Below are positions 1-7,009 of a stretch of DNA of 28,574 bases, piece by piece. Position numbers and translations under genes: made by a program. The notes beneath the pieces are model-generated. The model saw nothing but the letters and a program-made list of their open reading frames with translations, had not been told where the DNA came from and did not search any database. This stretch comes from Bacillota bacterium (GTDB lineage: Bacteria > Bacillota > Clostridia > Clostridiales > Caloramatoraceae), in NCBI GenBank assembly GCA_023389275.1, contig JAEWEN010000065.1, positions 1-28,574 on the forward strand, written 5' to 3'. The first letter of the stretch is position 1. Every line of letters starts with the position of its first letter.

Positions 1-128
1 AAATGACATTTAACATAAGAGCTTTAAATGGTGTTTCTATTTATAGAGATACTTTAGAATTTAGAATTGAAGGAATGGCTACTAATTCTCAAGTACCATT
101 AATAGTAAAAATTCCAATTCAAAGATAA
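1..128 (+). CDS. 3' end of an unrecognised gene (partial)
   Basis: An open frame enters from the left edge and ends in TAA at 126-128, giving about 42 C-terminal residues that finish in ...VKIPIQR. The stretch is mixed polar and hydrophobic with no motif I recognise and no membrane segment. Codon use is AT-rich, like the neighbours. The upstream part lies outside the window, so neither length nor domain can be judged. A short chance ORF is possible, but the frame is open all the way to the edge and the next gene has its own promoter-like sequence downstream. Confidence 0.5.
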   Translation, partial: MTFNIRALNGVSIYRDTLEFRIEGMATNSQVPLIVKIPIQR

Positions 129-200
129 TATTTTTAATATAAAATTTAAAATAGCAATTGGATAGGTTATATTTTGTTAACCAATATTGTTTATAGGGTA

Positions 201-209
201 TGCTATAAT
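201..209 (+). promoter_or_regulatory. Possible extended -10 promoter for the gene at 317
   Basis: TGC followed by TATAAT (204-209) forms an extended -10 element. No good -35 is seen at 17 bp (CCAATA at 181-186). A start near 216 would leave a leader of about 100 nt before the TTG at 317. Confidence 0.35.
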
Positions 210-316
210 TGGAATAAACTTACTATAAAAATGATATTTCAGTTAACGATAGGAATAATACTTTCTATTAAATTTATGCTAATCTAAAATATATAGTTGA
301 CAAGGAGGTAATATTA

Positions 317-538
317 TTGAAAGTTGATAAAGGATTTGAATTTATGTATAAGAATTTAAGCTATAGAAGAAAATTTATTAGAACATTATGGACTATTGTT
401 TTTGGAAGCTTGATATATGGACTATTTTATCTAATAGGAATAACAAATATAATTACTATACTCTATGCTATCTTCATGATTCAATCTATTATTCAATTAT
501 TATATAATTATTTAAAATGGACAAAGGAAAAGGACTAA
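317..538 (+). CDS. Small two-helix membrane protein, unknown function
   Basis: A 73-residue protein starting at TTG, chosen because AAGGAGG at 302-308 lies 8 nt upstream. Two hydrophobic stretches, at about residues 22-41 and 44-63, are joined by a very short turn and flanked by Lys/Arg-rich ends. This predicts a helical hairpin in the cytoplasmic membrane with both ends in the cytoplasm. I do not recognise a family. It appears to be transcribed alone, and no clear terminator follows before the next promoter at 643. The start and coding nature are supported mainly by the ribosome binding site and the clean hydrophobic pattern. Confidence 0.6.
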   Translation: MKVDKGFEFMYKNLSYRRKFIRTLWTIVFGSLIYGLFYLIGITNIITILYAIFMIQSIIQLLYNYLKWTKEKD

Positions 539-620
539 TATATTGATTTTATAGTTTAAGTTTAAAGTAAATTTGGTGAAAGTGTGGCTTATGTTTCTGA
601 ATTAGCTACTATACATAAAC

Positions 621-674
621 TTAAAAAATATAATCATCAATTTTCAACATTATTTTTATTAAACTTATAATACC
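621..674 (+). repeat. 54-bp promoter-bearing repeat, copy A
   Basis: This stretch matches 1213-1267 at all but about half a dozen positions plus one inserted base. The identical core includes TATAATCATCAATTTTCAAC. It contains TTCAAC (643-648), a 17-bp spacer and TATAAT (666-671), so the repeat carries a complete sigma-A-type promoter. It stands about 40 bp before the lipoprotein gene at 712. Confidence 0.75.
643..671 (+). promoter_or_regulatory. Sigma-A-type promoter for the lipoprotein gene
   Basis: TTCAAC (643-648), 17 bp, TATAAT (666-671). The same hexamers and spacing recur at 1235-1263 in the second copy of the repeat, which supports selection on the promoter. Confidence 0.6.
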
Positions 675-711
675 ATATAGTTAATGTATTCTATTATGGG
701 GGGAAGAATAG

Positions 712-1146
712 ATGTTTAAAAGATGTATAAGCATACTTATTACTTTTGTTTTTATGATTTCTATAGTTGCATGTTCCTCTGAAGAAAAAAGCATTTCTAT
801 TGACACTAAAAGTGGGGTAAGTGTTTTAACAGATTTTTTAAATGCATATAAGAAACAAGATATTGAAAAAATATTATCTATTTCAATGGACAGAAGTTTT
901 GATAAGATTGAGGATTATAAGGAACATGTAATAAAATCGCTTAAAGATCCAGAGCAAAGAATAAAGGATTTTGAAGTGCTAGATAAAAGTGAATTGAACT
1001 CAAATTATTTAGCTTTATATGCGAAAATAAATTTTGAAAAAGGAGACACTCAGGAAGTAAAGTTTAAAATAATGCCTAAAGACGATAAGTTAATTGTTTA
1101 TTTAAAAGAGTTGGAAGATGGCGGAACAAGAGTGGAGAATAATTAG
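712..1146 (+). CDS. Small secreted lipoprotein, NTF2-like/DUF4878-type
   Basis: 144 residues. The N-terminus is a classic lipoprotein signal: Lys/Arg start, hydrophobic core to about residue 20, then a lipobox ending in Ala-Cys at residue 21. The mature protein should be lipid-anchored on the outer face of the membrane. The body (about residues 35-136) looks like a small NTF2-like fold of the DUF4878 kind: a helix-rich first half with VLTDFLNAYKKQD, then beta strands. No enzyme motif is visible. ATG is chosen for the GGGGGG-type ribosome binding site just upstream. It is a single-gene unit between its own promoter and the terminator at 1165-1190. The family assignment is an inference from pattern only. 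Confidence 0.75.
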   Translation: MFKRCISILITFVFMISIVACSSEEKSISIDTKSGVSVLTDFLNAYKKQDIEKILSISMDRSFDKIEDYKEHVIKSLKDPEQRIKDFEVLDKSELNSNYLALYAKINFEKGDTQEVKFKIMPKDDKLIVYLKELEDGGTRVENN

Positions 1147-1164
1147 ATTTATATTGAAAATAGT

Positions 1165-1190
1165 AAGGAGCAGCAATGCTCTTTTTTTAT
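1165..1190 (+). terminator. Rho-independent terminator after the lipoprotein gene
   Basis: The stem AAGGAGCA/TGCTCTTT has a GCAA tetraloop (1173-1176) and is followed by a run of T (1182-1188). It separates the lipoprotein unit from the next promoter copy. Confidence 0.8.
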
Positions 1191-1212
1191 TTTATATTAT
1201 TAGCAGATAACT

Positions 1213-1267
1213 TTATAAAATATAATCATCAATTTTCAACAATATTTTCATTGAATTTATAATAACC
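1213..1267 (+). repeat. 54-bp promoter-bearing repeat, copy B
   Basis: Second copy of the sequence at 621-674, offset by 592 bp. It carries the same TTCAAC (1235-1240), 17-bp spacer and TATAAT (1258-1263). It stands about 50 bp before the membrane-protein operon. Confidence 0.75.
1235..1263 (+). promoter_or_regulatory. Sigma-A-type promoter of the small membrane-protein operon
   Basis: TTCAAC, 17 bp, TATAAT, identical in hexamers and spacing to the promoter at 643-671. Confidence 0.6.
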
Positions 1268-1312
1268 TGTAATTAGTACATTTTGAAATTATTATAGGAG
1301 TGAGTGCTTACA

Positions 1313-1564
1313 ATGAAGTATGTAAAAATTTTATTACGTATTACAGGAATTACTTCTGCAATTTTAAGCTTAACAAATTTATTAGATTATAGTATTGCCA
1401 ATCCCATAATGCTTTTATCAATGAGTGGACTGTTTGGGATTTTGGCACAAGAAAGTTACAAAGAATCTAAAAAAGGACAGGCAGTATGTTTAGTATTAGT
1501 TTCTATTTTAAGTATTTATGCAGCAACATTTAATTTATATGTTAACTTTCGTATTAGCAAATAG
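1313..1564 (+). CDS. Small membrane protein, unknown function
   Basis: 83 residues from the ATG at 1313. An upstream in-frame GTG at 1304 is rejected because it sits only 3 nt after the AGGAG at 1296-1300. Three hydrophobic stretches (about residues 5-24, 30-46 and 55-77) predict a three-helix membrane protein with a basic loop (KESKKGQ) around residues 50-56. I recognise no family. It is the first gene of an apparent operon with the two membrane-associated genes that follow, with a 28-nt gap to the next start. Confidence 0.6.
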   Translation: MKYVKILLRITGITSAILSLTNLLDYSIANPIMLLSMSGLFGILAQESYKESKKGQAVCLVLVSILSIYAATFNLYVNFRISK

Positions 1565-1592
1565 TTAGGTTTTAATGAAAAGGGGATACATT

Positions 1593-1988
1593 TTGAAGGC
1601 TTTAAATAAGATAATTATAGTATTTATATTTATTAGTATAATTGGATTGTTTCTTCCATGGTTTTTCTTTGAGAAAAGTATGGATTATACTACTGGGTGG
1701 AATTTTATTGAGTTCTATCCAAGTATCTTTATAGGAATAATTTTTTCACTTATTTTTATAGTATTTAATGATATTTCTAGACTATTAAATATTATAACTT
1801 TGATATGGCTTTTGGTTACTCCAATATCATGTATATATGTTTTTTTTACATGGCATGTATTAACCATTACAGGAAAAATAGATTTATCAGTAAGTTTTAG
1901 TACAGCTCATTATGGATTTTATATTACATTTATAAGTTCGTGTATTTCTTTATTCTTATATTTAATTAGTTTCAATAAAAGGAGATAG
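1593..1988 (+). CDS. Four-helix membrane protein, unknown function
   Basis: 131 residues starting at TTG 1593, which has AAAAGGGG 7 nt upstream. An in-frame ATG at 1575 lacks a good ribosome binding site. Four hydrophobic segments at about residues 6-25, 44-62, 66-88 and 107-127 make it an integral membrane protein. The second half of the first segment has LFLPWFFFEK, a membrane-exit pattern seen in many small clostridial membrane proteins. No catalytic or transport motif is visible. The ribosome binding site of the next gene lies in its last codons, so the two are probably co-translated. Confidence 0.6.
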   Translation: MKALNKIIIVFIFISIIGLFLPWFFFEKSMDYTTGWNFIEFYPSIFIGIIFSLIFIVFNDISRLLNIITLIWLLVTPISCIYVFFTWHVLTITGKIDLSVSFSTAHYGFYITFISSCISLFLYLISFNKRR

Positions 1989-1992
1989 ATAA

Positions 1993-2493
1993 ATGAATAT
2001 TAAAACTAAAAGAGGTTTAATATTTATTATTATAACTACTGTTTTAATTATATATTTAATTTTTAATAACACTAATGAAAACATAGCTAAAAGGTATGTA
2101 AAAGATAAGGGATATAAAATTATTTCTGAAAAAGGCGAAGTTCAAAAATATATATTTGATAAAAGTTTGCTAGAAAGTAAGTCAGAAAATATTTTATACC
2201 ATCAAGTATGGAGTGTCCAAAATAATGAGCCAAGTAAATACTTTGGAAAAGAAATTTTAGTGTATGGTTTTGAAGTAAAAAATCATCCTCTTGAGAAAAA
2301 GGATTCAAACGCTAAAGATGGAGTGGATTTATATATTATGTTAACAGATAATAAGGTAATTGGTGGATTTTCATTACCTAATGTTTTTACATTTGGTAGT
2401 TGCTATCCATTAGATGGAAGAACTTTAGAGGAAATAACAGGATTAACTTATAGTGAATGGACTAAGATATGGAATGAGAAAAAATTTAAATAA
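1993..2493 (+). CDS. Membrane-anchored extracellular protein, conserved hypothetical type
   Basis: 166 residues. A basic N-terminus and one hydrophobic helix (about residues 8-24) are followed by a soluble region that should lie outside the cell. The C-terminal half has a pattern I associate with uncharacterised Bacillota proteins: VYGFEVKNHPL, VIGGFSLP and YPLDGRTLEEITG. No function is known to me. The ATG is 4 nt after the previous stop, with AGGAG overlapping the end of that gene, so it is the last gene of the three-gene operon. Family identity is an inference. Confidence 0.6.
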   Translation: MNIKTKRGLIFIIITTVLIIYLIFNNTNENIAKRYVKDKGYKIISEKGEVQKYIFDKSLLESKSENILYHQVWSVQNNEPSKYFGKEILVYGFEVKNHPLEKKDSNAKDGVDLYIMLTDNKVIGGFSLPNVFTFGSCYPLDGRTLEEITGLTYSEWTKIWNEKKFK

Positions 2494-2550
2494 ATATTTT
2501 ATTGTATTAACGAGATAATATAATATATAAAGCTTACTAGGAGGGTATTT

Positions 2551-3522
2551 ATGATTAAGGAAAAACCAGTTATATTAGTAAGTAGGTGTTTAGAGCATGA
2601 GGCTTGCCGCTATGATGGAAGTATGGTAAAAAACAAATTCATAAATAAGTTAAAAAGTCATATAGATTTTATAACTGTTTGTCCTGAAATGGAAATAGGT
2701 CTTTCGTGTCCTAGAGAGGTTTTAAGGCTTATTCAACCAGAGGAAGAAATTCTTTTAGTAAACTCTAAAACAGGTGAAGACTTTACATATGAAATGAAAA
2801 AATTCTCAAGTGATTTTATAGATGATATAAAGGTTAAAAATATTAATGGAATCATACTTAAAAGTAAATCTCCATCATGTGGCATGAAGGATGTAAAACT
2901 ATATAAAAGTCATGGTAAGGTACCTACTTTAACTAGAAGAGCCAGTGGAATATTTGCAGATAATATATTAAATGAGTTTAACGGATTAGCTATAGAAGAT
3001 GAAGGAAGACTTATGAATTTTGATATAAGAGAGCACTTTTTAACTAAGGTATTTGTAAGTTTTAATTTTGAAAAAGTAGCTAGGGAAAAGTCGGTTAAAT
3101 CTTTAATAGATTTTCAAAGTGATTACAAGTATTTATTAATGGCATATAGTCCTTCAAAGCAAAAAGAAATGGGAAGAATAGTTGCAAATTCTACTAAAGA
3201 AACTATAGAAGATGATTTAAAAGAATATGGCAAAATGCTTTCCAATGCCTTAATTACTAAAACAACTAGAAATAGAAATGTAAATATGCTTTTACATTTA
3301 CTTGGATATTTTTCTAATGATTTATCTAAGGAGGAAAAAGCGTTTTTCTTAGATGCAATTGAAATGTATCAAAGTGGGAAAACTCCTTTTTCAGTTCCTT
3401 TAGCTATTATTAAGTTATGGGTTATAAGGTTTAAAAGTGAATACTTGTTAAGACAAAAAATATTTGATATATTTCCTATTGATTTAGTTGATACATTTGA
3501 TTCTGGAAATACAGGATTTTAA
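2551..3522 (+). CDS. DUF523-DUF1722 protein (TudS-like desulfidase + YbgA domain)
   Basis: 323 residues in two domains. Residues 1-150 are DUF523, the family that includes the thiouracil desulfidase TudS, a [4Fe-4S] enzyme that removes sulfur from thiouracil. The family cysteines are visible: C13 in SRCLEHE, C44 in VCPE and C110 in SPSCG, with RYDG at 20-23. Residues about 180-310 are DUF1722 (YbgA), a helical domain of unknown role; YLLMAYSP is its usual start. The fused form is known in bacteria. It has its own ribosome binding site (AGGAGGG) and stands alone, ending in a terminator shared with the opposite gene. The desulfidase activity is inferred from the family, not shown. Confidence 0.85.
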   Translation: MIKEKPVILVSRCLEHEACRYDGSMVKNKFINKLKSHIDFITVCPEMEIGLSCPREVLRLIQPEEEILLVNSKTGEDFTYEMKKFSSDFIDDIKVKNINGIILKSKSPSCGMKDVKLYKSHGKVPTLTRRASGIFADNILNEFNGLAIEDEGRLMNFDIREHFLTKVFVSFNFEKVAREKSVKSLIDFQSDYKYLLMAYSPSKQKEMGRIVANSTKETIEDDLKEYGKMLSNALITKTTRNRNVNMLLHLLGYFSNDLSKEEKAFFLDAIEMYQSGKTPFSVPLAIIKLWVIRFKSEYLLRQKIFDIFPIDLVDTFDSGNTGF

Positions 3523-3525
3523 ACT

Positions 3526-3561
3526 AAAAAGGCTGTGCAAAATTAAATGCACAACCTTTTT
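3526..3561. terminator. Bidirectional terminator between convergent genes
   Basis: AAAAAGGCTGTGCA (3526-3539) pairs with TGCACAACCTTTTT (3548-3561) with one mismatch and an 8-nt loop. The A-run and T-run make it work on both strands. It contains the stop of the minus-strand gene. Confidence 0.75.
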
Positions 3562-4042
3562 AATGACTTTTTCTAAGCATTTCTTCCATTTCCTCAAATG
3601 AATAAAATAACAATGCTCTAACACATACATTTTGTTTATTTATATTGTTAGCTATTAAAGCTGTTATATATTTTCTTTCTGTAGGATTTTTAAAGTCACC
3701 ACTTATATTAAGTGTTATTTCTTTATTTGTAGCCATGTTTACTACATTTATTCTTTCTTCTCCATCATTGTCTAAAACAGAATAAATACCAAGTATATCA
3801 TCTTCTTCATCATTAGATAAAAGATTATCTAATGCAATTAAAACGTCTTCATGAAAAAGAGTTTTAATTTTTCCTATTTTAATAACTTGTTTTACTTCAG
3901 CTGATCCTGAGAAAAAAGCTACATCAGGTATTAAAAACTCGTCGTTACTCATAAGAATTGCTCCAAATTTATTTAATGCTTCAGTTTCTATATTAGCTAC
4001 ATGATTTTTTGTTATATCTGTAAACTGTATGATTTTGGCCAT
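3560..4042 (-). CDS. Unrecognised soluble acidic protein
   Basis: 160 residues on the minus strand. It starts at ATG with AAAGGA upstream (complement of 4049-4054). There is no signal peptide or membrane helix, so a cytoplasmic protein is expected. It is rich in Asp/Glu in the middle (SNDEEDD near residue 77) and alternates short strands and helices. I recognise no motif or family. It is a single gene, convergent with the DUF523 gene and divergent from the reductase gene. Clean length, start and terminator support a real gene. Confidence 0.65.
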   Translation of the reverse strand: MAKIIQFTDITKNHVANIETEALNKFGAILMSNDEFLIPDVAFFSGSAEVKQVIKIGKIKTLFHEDVLIALDNLLSNDEEDDILGIYSVLDNDGEERINVVNMATNKEITLNISGDFKNPTERKYITALIANNINKQNVCVRALLFYSFEEMEEMLRKSH

Positions 4043-4155
4043 TTATCCACGTCCTTTTTCCCAAATAAAAATTAACTCTACAAATAATATTAAATTTATA
4101 TATGGAAAATGTACATAGGAAATTTATATAAAATAATATTTTTTACAAAAACCCC

Positions 4156-4183
4156 TTTACTTTAATTACAAAAATGGTAAAAT
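4156..4183 (+). promoter_or_regulatory. Candidate promoter for the nitrite/sulfite reductase gene
   Basis: TTTACT (4156-4161), 16 bp, TAAAAT (4178-4183), with the start codon about 60 nt downstream. An 11-bp direct repeat AAATTTATATA lies upstream at 4092-4102 and 4120-4130; its role is unknown. Confidence 0.4.
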
Positions 4184-4241
4184 AAGAAAATAACAAAACA
4201 TATAGTAATAGTAGGAATTAATGGGGTTTAGGGGGATTAGT

Positions 4242-5786
4242 ATGAGTTTTAATGAAAAATTAAAGTTAGAGATAAAGGATTTCAGAGAATTAGGACATAA
4301 ATTTATAAATGGTGAAATTAGTGTTGGAGATTTTAAAGGAATGTCTGGTGGTATGGGAGTTTATGCTCAAAGAGGCAAAAATGGTTTTATGATGAGACTT
4401 CGTACATCATCAGGCATTATAAGTAATAAACATATAAATTTGATTAATTCTTATGTAGATAAATATAAATTAGAAGCAATACATTTAACAACAAGACAAG
4501 CTGTTCAGCTTCATAACCTTAACATTGATGAAGTATGTGACATTATGGAAGATGCTATAGATAATAATCTTTATACTAGAGGATCAGGGGGGAACTTCCC
4601 AAGAAATGTATCATTATCACCTCTTTCAGGAGTTGAAAAAGGAGAATCCTTTGATCCTACAAATCATGCTCTTTTAGCTGGAGAATATTTAATTGATAAT
4701 ATAACGTCGTACAAACTACCTAGAAAGCTAAAAATAGCTTTTTCTAATAGTAGTAATGATGAGGGAAAAGCTAGTGTAAATGATTTAGGATTTATAGCTA
4801 CTTTAAAAGATGGGAAACCTTATTTTAAGGTATTTCTTGCAGGGGGACTTGGACAAAATCCTGCTGTAGCTATTAAATATAATAAGTTAATAGAGCCTAA
4901 AGATGTTTTATATCACGTTGAAGCTATAATAAGATTATTTGTAGCTGAGGGAGATTATCAAAATAAAGCTAAAGCTCGTATTAGATATATACCAAGAAGA
5001 ATGGGAGTAGATGAGTTTTTAAACTGTTATGAATCACATCTACAAGCTGTTAAAAGTGAATTAAAGCTTAAAGAATTAGATGCAGTAGTAGAACCTTATA
5101 TAGAAAAAGATAATAGAGGCGATACTCCATATTTAATAAGCCAAAAGCAAAATGGATTATATACTGTAGTAATTCATCCTGTAAATGGTCAGCTTTTAAA
5201 AGATGATTTAAAAACAATAGTGGATTTTGTTAATGAATATGAAAATGCAGAAATAAGATTAAGCATGGAAGAAAACATGTATATTAGAAACCTTCTAAAA
5301 AGCGAAGCAGAGCATCTTTTAGAGATTACTAAGCATATGAGACAAAATACAAAGTTTGGACAAAGTGTAAGCTGTATAGGGGTCCCTACTTGCCAAATAG
5401 GAATAGAGAAAAGCCAAGCTTTACTAGAAAATATTTTAAATGAAGTAAGAAAAGATAATATAGATGAAAGTCTTCTTCCATCAATTCATATATCAGGTTG
5501 TTTAAACTCTTGTTCACGTCACCAAATAAGTGATATAGGTTTTTCAGGATGTAAAAAAAGAGTTGGTGAAAAGGTAGAGGAAGGATTCAACCTTTTTGTT
5601 GGAGGTTTTTACAGTGAAGAAGAAGCTAAATTTGGAAAAGAAATTGGATTTATTCCAGAAAGTAAAATACCTGAGTTTATTAGAAATTTAGCAATAGATT
5701 TAAATAATACAGGATACTCATTTAAAAAGTATTTAAATGAAAAAGAAAATGAGTTTAATAAATTAGCTATCAATTATACCCTTTAA
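4242..5786 (+). CDS. Siroheme [4Fe-4S] nitrite/sulfite reductase
   Basis: 514 residues. It catalyses six-electron reduction of nitrite to ammonia or sulfite to sulfide, and the two cannot be told apart here. The siroheme/[4Fe-4S] ligand pattern is complete: C378-X5-C384 and C420-X3-C424. The two ferredoxin-like half domains precede the catalytic halves, as usual, and include the LTTRQAVQLHNL segment. I choose ATG 4242 because GGGGG (4231-4235) lies 6 nt upstream. An in-frame ATG at 4221 has only a weak site. No electron-donor subunit or transporter lies beside it, so electrons probably come from ferredoxin. It is single-gene, with a terminator after it. Confidence 0.9.
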   Translation: MSFNEKLKLEIKDFRELGHKFINGEISVGDFKGMSGGMGVYAQRGKNGFMMRLRTSSGIISNKHINLINSYVDKYKLEAIHLTTRQAVQLHNLNIDEVCDIMEDAIDNNLYTRGSGGNFPRNVSLSPLSGVEKGESFDPTNHALLAGEYLIDNITSYKLPRKLKIAFSNSSNDEGKASVNDLGFIATLKDGKPYFKVFLAGGLGQNPAVAIKYNKLIEPKDVLYHVEAIIRLFVAEGDYQNKAKARIRYIPRRMGVDEFLNCYESHLQAVKSELKLKELDAVVEPYIEKDNRGDTPYLISQKQNGLYTVVIHPVNGQLLKDDLKTIVDFVNEYENAEIRLSMEENMYIRNLLKSEAEHLLEITKHMRQNTKFGQSVSCIGVPTCQIGIEKSQALLENILNEVRKDNIDESLLPSIHISGCLNSCSRHQISDIGFSGCKKRVGEKVEEGFNLFVGGFYSEEEAKFGKEIGFIPESKIPEFIRNLAIDLNNTGYSFKKYLNEKENEFNKLAINYTL

Positions 5787-5802
5787 ATAAATATGTTTTA
5801 CT

Positions 5803-5838
5803 AAAAAAGCCACTAAGATTATTCTTAGTGGTTTTTTC
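5803..5838 (+). terminator. Rho-independent terminator after the reductase gene
   Basis: AAAAAAGCCACTAAGA pairs with TCTTAGTGGTTTTTT with one bulged G, then a T-run (5832-5837). Confidence 0.85.
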
Positions 5839-5901
5839 TTTATGTAAAATTTTATGAAATATAGATATAATTAAAGTAAAAGGTAAGGGGGGAGACAGAA
5901 G

Positions 5902-6999
5902 ATGAGGTATGTTTGTACAAAATGTAATAAAAGTTATGATATAAGTTTAAATAAGTATAAATGTGAATGTGGAGGTCTTTTAAATATTTCATACAATAAA
6001 TCTCCTATTTTACAAAATGACTTAAATGAAAAATCTTTATGGAAATATATAAACTCACTTCCACTTGAAAAAGATGATGTTTGGAAAGATGTAACCCTTG
6101 GTGAAGGAAATACACCATTAATTAAGATTAATGAAAATCTTTATGCAAAGGCAGATTATTATATGCCAACTCTTTCATTTAAAGATAGAGGAGCTGCAGT
6201 TTTAATATCTATGGCTAAAAAGCTAGGGGTTAAAGAAGTTGTAGCAGATAGTAGTGGAAATGCGGGAACAGCTATTTCAGCTTACTGTGCAAGAGCAGGT
6301 ATTAAATGCAACGTATTTGTGCCAGCATCTACATCAGATAAGAAAATAAAGCAAATAGAGGCACATGGAGCTACTATATATAAAATAGAAGGAAGTAGGG
6401 AAGATACTGCAAAAGCCGCTATAAAAATGGTTGAGGAAAAAGGTCTTTTCTATGCAAGTCATATATATAATCCTTTATTTTGGGAAGGAACAAAAACATA
6501 TTTTTATGAGGTGTTTGAAGACTTTAATAAAAACATGCCAAATGCATTTATTGTACCAGTTGGAAATGGAACACTTTTAATAGGTGCATATATTGCATTT
6601 AAAGAGCTTTTACAGTGGGGATATATAAGTAAAATGCCTAGAATATTAGCAGTACAAGCTGAAAATTGTGCTCCTATATTAAAAGCATTTACTGAAGGAA
6701 AAGATACTGTAGATGCAGTAGAAAATAAAGGAACATTAGCTGAAGGAATAGCTATAGCAGATCCAGCTAGAGGTGAAGAAATACTAAAAGCTATTAGAGA
6801 AACTAATGGGGATATAATAGGAGTTAATGAAGAAAGTATAAATGTTTCACGTGAAACACTAGCATCTAAAGGAATATACGTAGAAATAACTTCAGCAGCA
6901 AATTATGCAGGTTACTTAGAATATATTAAAAAGTATCCAGAACTTAAAAACCAAAGGGTAGTAATGCCACTTTGTGGAGCTGGGATAAAAAGCAATTAG
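5902..6999 (+). CDS. Threonine synthase-like PLP enzyme (fold type II)
   Basis: 365 residues. The N-terminus carries a small zinc-ribbon (C5, C8, C21, C23), as in threonine synthases of the archaeal/clostridial type. The PLP lysine is K94 in SFKDRG, followed by the phosphate-contact loop SSGNAGTA and, near the C-terminus, a glycine-rich GAGIK. Threonine synthase converts O-phosphohomoserine to threonine, but many family members are other amino-acid lyases or dehydratases. The gene directly downstream is a D-amino-acid PLP enzyme, not hom or thrB, so the true substrate is open. Start ATG has GGGGAG upstream. It forms an operon with the gene at 7010 (10-nt gap). Confidence 0.85.
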   Translation: MRYVCTKCNKSYDISLNKYKCECGGLLNISYNKSPILQNDLNEKSLWKYINSLPLEKDDVWKDVTLGEGNTPLIKINENLYAKADYYMPTLSFKDRGAAVLISMAKKLGVKEVVADSSGNAGTAISAYCARAGIKCNVFVPASTSDKKIKQIEAHGATIYKIEGSREDTAKAAIKMVEEKGLFYASHIYNPLFWEGTKTYFYEVFEDFNKNMPNAFIVPVGNGTLLIGAYIAFKELLQWGYISKMPRILAVQAENCAPILKAFTEGKDTVDAVENKGTLAEGIAIADPARGEEILKAIRETNGDIIGVNEESINVSRETLASKGIYVEITSAANYAGYLEYIKKYPELKNQRVVMPLCGAGIKSN

Positions 7000-7009
7000 G
7001 AGGATAAAT

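Noticed and set aside
1304..1312. GTG at 1304 as the start of the small membrane protein.
   Set aside because: It lies only 3 nt after AGGAG, too close for initiation. ATG 1313 is preferred.
4221..4241. ATG 4221 as the start of the nitrite/sulfite reductase.
   Set aside because: GGGGG at 4231-4235 serves ATG 4242 with correct spacing, and the extra residues would be unusual.
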